A DNA stretch of 64,000 bases from positions 3,493,501 to 3,557,500 of the forward strand of contig NC_019902.2 in NCBI RefSeq assembly GCF_000321415.2. Direction: 5' to 3'. Every line of letters begins with the position of its first letter. The stretch's first letter is position 1. The notes beneath the pieces are model-generated. The model made no database searches and was not told the origin of the DNA. It saw only the letters and a program-made list of their open reading frames with translations. Of the stretch, positions 58,710 to 64,000 are shown piece by piece. The translations under genes were made by a program, and so were the position numbers. This DNA comes from Thioalkalivibrio nitratireducens DSM 14787. Lineage in GTDB: Bacteria > Pseudomonadota > Gammaproteobacteria > Ectothiorhodospirales > Ectothiorhodospiraceae.

Positions 58710-59177
58710 CTACCGTTCGCGCACCGCGGCCAGGACTTCGGCAACATGCCCCGGCACCTTGACCTTGCGCCACTCCCTGCGCAGTACGCCGTGTTCGTCG
58801 ATCAGGAAGGTGGAACGCTCGATCCCGCGTACCTGTTTGCCGTACATGTTCTTCATCTTGATGACACCGAAGGCCTCGCAGAGGGCTTCGTCGGTATCGC
58901 TCAGCAGGTCGAAGGTCAGGCCTTCCCGGCTGCGGAACCGCTCGTGGCTGGCGAGGCTGTCACGGGAGACACCCAGGATCACCGCGTTGGCGGCGTCGAA
59001 ATCGGCCTGGTGCTCGGCAAAGTCGCGGCTTTCGCTGGTACAGCCGGGTGTACTGTCCTTGGGGTAGAAATACAGCACGATGCGCCGCCCGGCGAAATCA
59101 CCGAGCGCGAGGGACTGGTCCCCGGTCGCCGGCAGACGCAGGTCGGCAGGAACGGTCTGGTCAACTGCAATACTCAT
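58710..59177 (-). CDS. bcp: peroxiredoxin Bcp (PrxQ)
   Basis: A 155-residue thiol peroxidase. The peroxidatic Cys46 lies in YPKDSTPGCTSE. The resolving Cys that E. coli Bcp has five residues later is absent; Cys100 in DEALCEAF may resolve instead, as in the alpha3-type PrxQ enzymes, or the protein may work as 1-Cys. The start at 59177 is family-like. It follows gcvR by 50 bp, as in E. coli. Confidence 0.94.
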   Translation of the reverse strand: MSIAVDQTVPADLRLPATGDQSLALGDFAGRRIVLYFYPKDSTPGCTSESRDFAEHQADFDAANAVILGVSRDSLASHERFRSREGLTFDLLSDTDEALCEAFGVIKMKNMYGKQVRGIERSTFLIDEHGVLRREWRKVKVPGHVAEVLAAVRER

Positions 59178-59227
59178 GGCAATTCCTTCGGGACAAGGAG
59201 GGGTAAACGATGGTCCATGGCGGACCT

Positions 59228-59782
59228 TCAGCCCTTGATGGGATCCAGTACGCCATCGAGGTTCAGGTCGTCGCAGAAATCCAGGAAATCGCCGCGCAGG
59301 CTGGCAAGGTGCTGCTCGGCCGGGATGTCGATGACCAGATTCGCAGAAAACATGCGGGTACCCGTCTGCTGCGCGCGAAACGCACGGGTATGCATGTCCC
59401 GGATGTTCACGCCGCGACTGGTGAAGAACTCGGCCAGTGCGTGCACGATTCCGACCTGATCCAGGGCGACGACATCGACGGTGTAGGGCATCGCTTGCCC
59501 GGGCGCCTCCCCTGGCTGCACGCGCCTCGCAATCAGGCTGAACCCGGTATCCGCCTCCAGCCTTGGCAGCCGACTCTCGAGCTTTCCGAGGGTCTTCCAG
59601 TTGCCGCTGACGGCCATGCTGATGCAGCAGACCCCGGCCAGTACCGACATCCGGCTGTCCTCGAGGTTGCAGCCCGCGTCCATCGCGAACCGCGCCACCT
59701 GCTCGAGCAGGCCGGGCCGATCGGCGCCGATCAGAACCATGACGAGGTGCGTGGCGGGGACTGCGCCCTGGGAATCGGACAT
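59228..59782 (-). CDS. gcvR: glycine cleavage system transcriptional repressor GcvR
   Basis: A 184-residue protein with two ACT domains (about 8-80 and 95-175; VLIGADRPGLLEQVARFAMDAGCN and VVALDQVGIVHALAEFFTSRGVN). GcvR binds glycine and GcvA in E. coli. The gene pair gcvR-bcp, divergent from dapA-bamC, is conserved in Gammaproteobacteria. Target genes gcvTHP and gcvA are not in this window. Confidence 0.9.
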   Translation of the reverse strand: MSDSQGAVPATHLVMVLIGADRPGLLEQVARFAMDAGCNLEDSRMSVLAGVCCISMAVSGNWKTLGKLESRLPRLEADTGFSLIARRVQPGEAPGQAMPYTVDVVALDQVGIVHALAEFFTSRGVNIRDMHTRAFRAQQTGTRMFSANLVIDIPAEQHLASLRGDFLDFCDDLNLDGVLDPIKG

Positions 59783-59880
59783 GACGGCAACACAAGCAGC
59801 GGGACAGGCAGGCAACATATCACCTTGCGGACCCGGCGCAAACGCCGCCTATGGCCGGACTACGCGGATTCGATGGTCTC

Positions 59881-59910
59881 TTGAACCCCCTGTTCCCACA
59901 CCGGTAGACT
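59881..59910 (+). promoter_or_regulatory. candidate promoter of dapA-bamC
   Basis: TTGAAC (59881-59886) and TAGACT (59905-59910) are spaced by 18 bp, 27 bp before the dapA ATG, which has GGAGGGGG as ribosome binding site. Both hexamers match four of six consensus bases. Confidence 0.55.
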
Positions 59911-59937
59911 GCAACATTGGAGTACCCGGAGGGGGCA

Positions 59938-60822
59938 ATGTTTCAAGGCAGCATGGTCGCATTGGTCACACCGATGCAACTCAACGGCAGCATCGACCAC
60001 GAGTCGTTGACGCGACTCGTCGACTGGCACATCGAAGCCGGCACCGATGCCATTGTCGCGGTCGGCACCACCGGCGAATCGGCCACCCTCGACTTCGACG
60101 AACACTGCGACGTGATTGCGCGCGTGGTCGAACACGTGCAGGGCCGCCTGCCGGTCATTGCCGGTACCGGCGCGAACGCTACCCGGGAAGCGATCGAACT
60201 GACCCGATGCGCGCGCGAGGCCGGCGCCGACGCCTGCCTGCTCGTCACCCCGTACTACAACAAGCCGACTCAGGAAGGCCTGTACCGCCATTATCGCGCG
60301 GTCTCCGAAGCCGTGGAGATTCCGCAGATCCTCTACAACGTCCCGGGCCGTACCGCGGTGGACCTGTTGCCGGAGACCGTCGAGCGACTCGCAGAAGTGC
60401 CCAATATCGTCGGCCTGAAGGAAGCTCTGGGAAGCCCGGAACGGACGCGGGAACTCGTGGAACGCGTAGGCGGCCGCCTGGAACTGTACAGCGGCGACGA
60501 TGCGACCGCGCTGGAATTCCTCCTGGCCGGCGGACAGGGCGTGATCTCGGTCACCGCCAACGTCGCCCCCGGCCTGATGCACGAGATGTGCATGCTCGCA
60601 CTCGCGGGCGATACCGACCGCGCCCGCGAAATCAACGACCGCCTCGACGGGCTGCACCATGCGTTGTTCCTGGAGGCCAACCCGATACCGGTAAAATGGG
60701 CCACCGCCCGTCTGGGACTCATTCCCGAAGGGATTCGCCTGCCGCTGACGCCGTTGTCAGAACCCTTTCACACGCCGGTGCTGGATGCGATGCGCCGCGC
60801 TGGAATCGCCCTGGACTCCTGA
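59938..60822 (+). CDS. dapA: 4-hydroxy-tetrahydrodipicolinate synthase
   Basis: A 294-residue lyase that condenses pyruvate with aspartate semialdehyde in lysine/DAP synthesis. Lys161 in IVGLKEALG is the Schiff-base lysine; [10 protein letters not shown] and [15 protein letters not shown] with the catalytic Tyr are hallmarks, as is [17 protein letters not shown] sugar-binding region. The start at 59938 follows a strong ribosome binding site. It is followed by bamC after 5 bp. Confidence 0.97.
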   Translation: MFQGSMVALVTPMQLNGSIDHESLTRLVDWHIEAGTDAIVAVGTTGESATLDFDEHCDVIARVVEHVQGRLPVIAGTGANATREAIELTRCAREAGADACLLVTPYYNKPTQEGLYRHYRAVSEAVEIPQILYNVPGRTAVDLLPETVERLAEVPNIVGLKEALGSPERTRELVERVGGRLELYSGDDATALEFLLAGGQGVISVTANVAPGLMHEMCMLALAGDTDRAREINDRLDGLHHALFLEANPIPVKWATARLGLIPEGIRLPLTPLSEPFHTPVLDAMRRAGIALDS

Positions 60823-60827
60823 ACAAC

Positions 60828-61976
60828 ATGAAACCATCACCCGCCCTCAAGCTGCCCCACCGTCTACTGGCCGCGGCCGTTGCGCTGGCGCTTTCCGGCT
60901 GCGCAGGGTTAGGCCCCGCCACCACCGACGGCCCACGCTACGAGGCCAGCCGGCAGATCGACTCGCTTGAGGTTCCCCCTGACCTTCTCGCGCCCGACAT
61001 GCAGCGCGCCTACCGGATTCCGGACGCTCCCGGCGAGCGCGTAAGCGCGCGGGAGCTCGATCGCGATCTCCGGACTGGACCCGGCGCAGTGGCGCGCGAC
61101 CGTCCGATTCTGCCCGAGAGCCCCGAGGTGCAGCTGCGCAGAGACGGCCAGATGCGCTGGCTGGTCGTGCAGGCCGAGCCCGAGGCGCTGTGGCCGCGGC
61201 TGCGCGAGTTCTGGCGCACGCAGAACCTCGCGCTGTCCCGTGACGAACCCACCGTGGGCATCATGGAAACGGAATGGGCGGAGGACCGGGCGGGAATTCC
61301 GCTGGGGCTCACCCAGGGGCTGATCTCGCGCGCGCTGGGTACCCTGTACGATGCCGGCACACGCGACCAGTACCGGCTCCGGGTCGACCGCCTGAACGGC
61401 GCCACCGAGGTGTTCATCGCGCACCGGGGAGCAGTCGAGCACGGCGACCCGGACGGCCAGGGCATGCGCTGGGTCATGAGCGATCCCGACCCGCAACTCG
61501 AGGCCGAGATGCTGAACCGGCTGCTCGTTTTCCTGACGACCGGCGAAGCGCCCGAAGGGCGCACGCGCGTGGAGGAAACCGACTTCGAACGCACCGGACA
61601 GGTCGACCTGGTCCAGCGCGACGGCCGCTCGGTCCTCGTGCTCAGGGGAGAACCCGACGCACTTTGGCGACGCCTGGGGCTCGCCCTCGACCGTACCGGA
61701 CTGCTGGTGGACGAGCACGACCGGCGCGACGGAACCTTCCTGGTCACCTACCGCCCCGATGTCGCGGACGGCGGGGAAGCGGAACGCCCCGGTCTGCTCC
61801 GGCGCGTGTTCCGGTTCGGCCGCGGCGAAGACCGGCGCCAGGGTGAACGCTTCCAGGTCCGCATGATCGAGCACGGGCGCGACCTGCAGATCGAGGCGCT
61901 ATCGATCGAGGGTGAACGCATCCGTGACCGGGATGCACGCTTCGTCCTGGAACTGATCCAGCCCCAGCTGCGCTGA
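60828..61976 (+). CDS. bamC: outer membrane assembly lipoprotein BamC
   Basis: A 382-residue lipoprotein. The signal peptide ends in the lipobox LSGC, giving a lipidated Cys24. An unstructured N-terminal part (about 25-90, SLEVPPDLLAPDMQ and YRIPD) is the segment that binds BamD in E. coli, followed by two helix-grip domains (about 105-225 and 245-380). It is part of the BAM complex for beta-barrel insertion. The dapA-bamC pair is conserved. Confidence 0.92.
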   Translation: MKPSPALKLPHRLLAAAVALALSGCAGLGPATTDGPRYEASRQIDSLEVPPDLLAPDMQRAYRIPDAPGERVSARELDRDLRTGPGAVARDRPILPESPEVQLRRDGQMRWLVVQAEPEALWPRLREFWRTQNLALSRDEPTVGIMETEWAEDRAGIPLGLTQGLISRALGTLYDAGTRDQYRLRVDRLNGATEVFIAHRGAVEHGDPDGQGMRWVMSDPDPQLEAEMLNRLLVFLTTGEAPEGRTRVEETDFERTGQVDLVQRDGRSVLVLRGEPDALWRRLGLALDRTGLLVDEHDRRDGTFLVTYRPDVADGGEAERPGLLRRVFRFGRGEDRRQGERFQVRMIEHGRDLQIEALSIEGERIRDRDARFVLELIQPQLR

Positions 61977-62043
61977 ACATTTCGCACGGGCAGACGCACG
62001 GCCACATGACAGCTCCCGTGTTGGCGGCTCGCCGCCGCGCCGC

Positions 62044-62809
62044 ATGATCCGGTTCGCTTCGCTGGGCAGCGGATCGTCCGGAAACGCACTGCTGATACAG
62101 GCCGGGCGCACCCGGATCCTCGTCGACTGCGGCTTTTCGGTGCAGCAAGCAACGCGACGCCTCGACCGCCTCGGCGTCGCGCCCACCGAACTCGACGCGG
62201 TCTTGCTCACACATGAACACTCCGACCATATCGGATCCAGCGCAGCGTTCTGTCGCCGGCATGCGCTGCCGGCCTACCTGACCCCGGGCACTCGGCTAGG
62301 GGCACGAGACAGCCGCTACCCCTGCGTTCAGGAATTCCAGGCGGGCGAGCGTTTCGTGATCGCCGACCTCGAGATCCAATCCTTTACCGTACCGCACGAC
62401 GCGCGCGAACCCTGCCAATTCGTTTTCTCGGACGGTGCGTCGCGGCTAGCACTGCTGACCGACCTCGGTCACGCCACCCGCCATGTCCGCGAACACATCG
62501 ACGGCGTCGACGGCCTGCTGCTCGAATGCAACCACGATGCCCATCTGCTGGCTCACGGCCCGTATCCGCCCGCCCTCAAACGCCGTGTCGGGGGCCCCCT
62601 ACGGACACCTCGCCAACGCCGAAGCCGAGGAGCTTCTCCGCACGATGGAGCGCCAGCGACTGCAGCACGTGCTCGGCATGCACCTCTCGGAAACCAACAA
62701 TCGCCCGGACCTGGCACGCCGTGCGCTGGCGGCCGGCCTGGGATGCATTCCCGAGGACACCGAGATCGCAACCCAGGAAGACGGCTTCGGCTGGCGCGAA
62801 CTGCGCTGA
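62044..62809 (+). pseudogene. YycJ-type MBL-fold hydrolase with a +1 frameshift
   Basis: The first frame (62044 to about 62590) encodes a metallo-beta-lactamase fold with SLGSGSSGNALLI, THEHSDH (zinc site), and LECNHD. The gene then continues in the next frame (GHLANAEAEELLRTM, LGMHLSETNNRP, GFGWREL to 62809), which is the usual end of the family. The shift happens in the run GGGGGCCCCC (62590-62599), where one base appears to be extra. The family includes YycJ/WalJ single-strand exonucleases and cyclic phosphodiesterase-like proteins. A sequencing error is as likely as a real mutation. Confidence 0.85.
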
Positions 62810-63037
62810 CGATGCGTAACGACCCGTGCGCTGCCGGGAGAGTGCGACGCAACGGCAGCGAGTCTTGTCGCCCACTCTCGGTTCAAGCCAACCTTCTGTT
62901 GCCGCAACTCTGGCACCGAAAAGTCCCAGCCGCCCGCGCACGGACCTGGGTGCAATTGCGCCAGGGCGCCAGTGGCTGCCCAGCTCACGCGCCTTCCACT
63001 CCGACCGGCTCGTCCGTCCGGCTCAACTGCGCAGGCC

Positions 63038-63073
63038 AAAAAAAACCCGGACGCTGGTGACAGCGCCCGGGTT
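63038..63073 (-). terminator. rRNA operon terminator
   Basis: On the minus strand AACCCGGGCGCTG, loop TCAC and CAGCGTCCGGGTT form a 13-bp stem with one mismatch, followed by a run of at least six T residues. It lies directly after 5S rRNA. Confidence 0.92.
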
Positions 63074-63080
63074 CGGGTAA

Positions 63081-63200
63081 ATGCCTGGCGGTGACCTACT
63101 CTCACATGGGGAGGCCCCAAACTACCATCGGCGCTGAACAGTTTCACTTCCGAGTTCGAGATGGGATCGGGTGGTTCCTGTTCGCTATGGCCGCCAGACA
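63081..63200 (-). rRNA. 5S ribosomal RNA
   Basis: Reverse complement begins TGTCTGGCGGCCATAGCG and ends GTCACCGCCAGGCAT, with the internal CCCATCTCGAACTCGGAAGT segment typical of bacterial 5S. The length is 120 nt. No tRNA lies between it and the terminator. The 5' end could differ by a base or two. Confidence 0.95.
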
Positions 63201-63298
63201 AACTGGCTGGAGCACACGTTATCCACGCAGGCTCCAATTCTGGAATGCATTCTAGGCAGTGTGTCAACTCGAGACTCGCCCAACTCCTTGGGTGTTAT

Positions 63299-64000
<702 letters not shown>

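Noticed and set aside
62590..62599. Programmed ribosomal frameshifting in the YycJ-type gene
   Set aside because: No slippery heptamer, stop codon next to the site or stimulator was seen; sequencing error or mutation is simpler.

Overview
This is a high-G+C chromosomal window from a gammaproteobacterium. The gene order matches conserved gammaproteobacterial blocks: xseB-ispA-dxs, dapA-bamC divergent from gcvR-bcp, rpsP-rimM-trmD-rplS, and rng-yhdP-tldD. The genes soxA and soxX, a persulfide/iron-stress cluster, an ArsC-like protein and an apparently non-discriminating AspRS suggest a sulfur-oxidising Ectothiorhodospiraceae-type chemolithotroph, such as a relative of Thioalkalivibrio. That placement is inferred from content; no species marker can be read beyond the partial 23S rRNA.

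Layout. Positions 1-3.0 kb (minus) hold fmdB-DUF502-aspS and a truncated hydrolase. 3.1-7.05 kb (plus) holds a DsrE protein, an SDR, an SpmA/SpmB fusion and a cardiolipin-synthase-like PLD. 7.1-12.5 kb (minus) holds an alpha/beta hydrolase and an RND pump/adaptor pair behind a perfect palindromic operator. 12.7-16.6 kb holds a MIF tautomerase, proS, acylphosphatase, ArsC/YfgD, WrbA and DUF2069. 16.6-22.3 kb holds hda and a CDP-alcohol phosphatidyltransferase facing a tightly overlapping purM-purN-DUF3108-flavoprotein unit. 22.4-32 kb (minus) holds rng, yhdP, nitrilase, tldD, a small ORF and pmbA. 32-35.3 kb (minus) is a four-gene operon with 4-nt overlaps: LysR, a catalytically dead class I amidotransferase-like protein, a small protein and a PerM permease. 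35.4-40.5 kb holds TM2, ORF6N, sohB, rlmJ and htpG.

40.7-42.4 kb holds soxA-soxX with a strong promoter and a large dyad upstream. 42.6-46.6 kb holds ogt, the rpsP operon and ffh. 46.9-50.5 kb (plus) holds ypjD, corB and radA. 50.7-53.8 kb (minus) is the most notable accessory unit: rubrerythrin, a GlpC/HdrD-like iron-sulfur protein, an encapsulated-ferritin-family protein without an encapsulin, and DUF3501. It is driven by a near-consensus sigma70 promoter that carries two copies of TTTAGAC-N3-GTCTAAA. 53.9-57.1 kb is the isoprenoid block, followed by phoH, bcp, gcvR, dapA, bamC and a frameshifted YycJ-type hydrolase. The window ends in the distal part of an rRNA operon (23S partial, 5S, terminator), transcribed on the minus strand.

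Regulatory themes. The soxA promoter region and the RND promoter share the core ATTAG-N6-CTAA, which suggests one regulator, possibly an ArsR-family sulfur sensor. The rubrerythrin unit has its own distinct operator pair. Several intergenic repeats (a GC-rich family with three copies, one inverted-repeat element of about 200 bp and one REP-like hairpin) lie between operons. No CRISPR array, intact insertion sequence, prophage or tRNA gene was seen.
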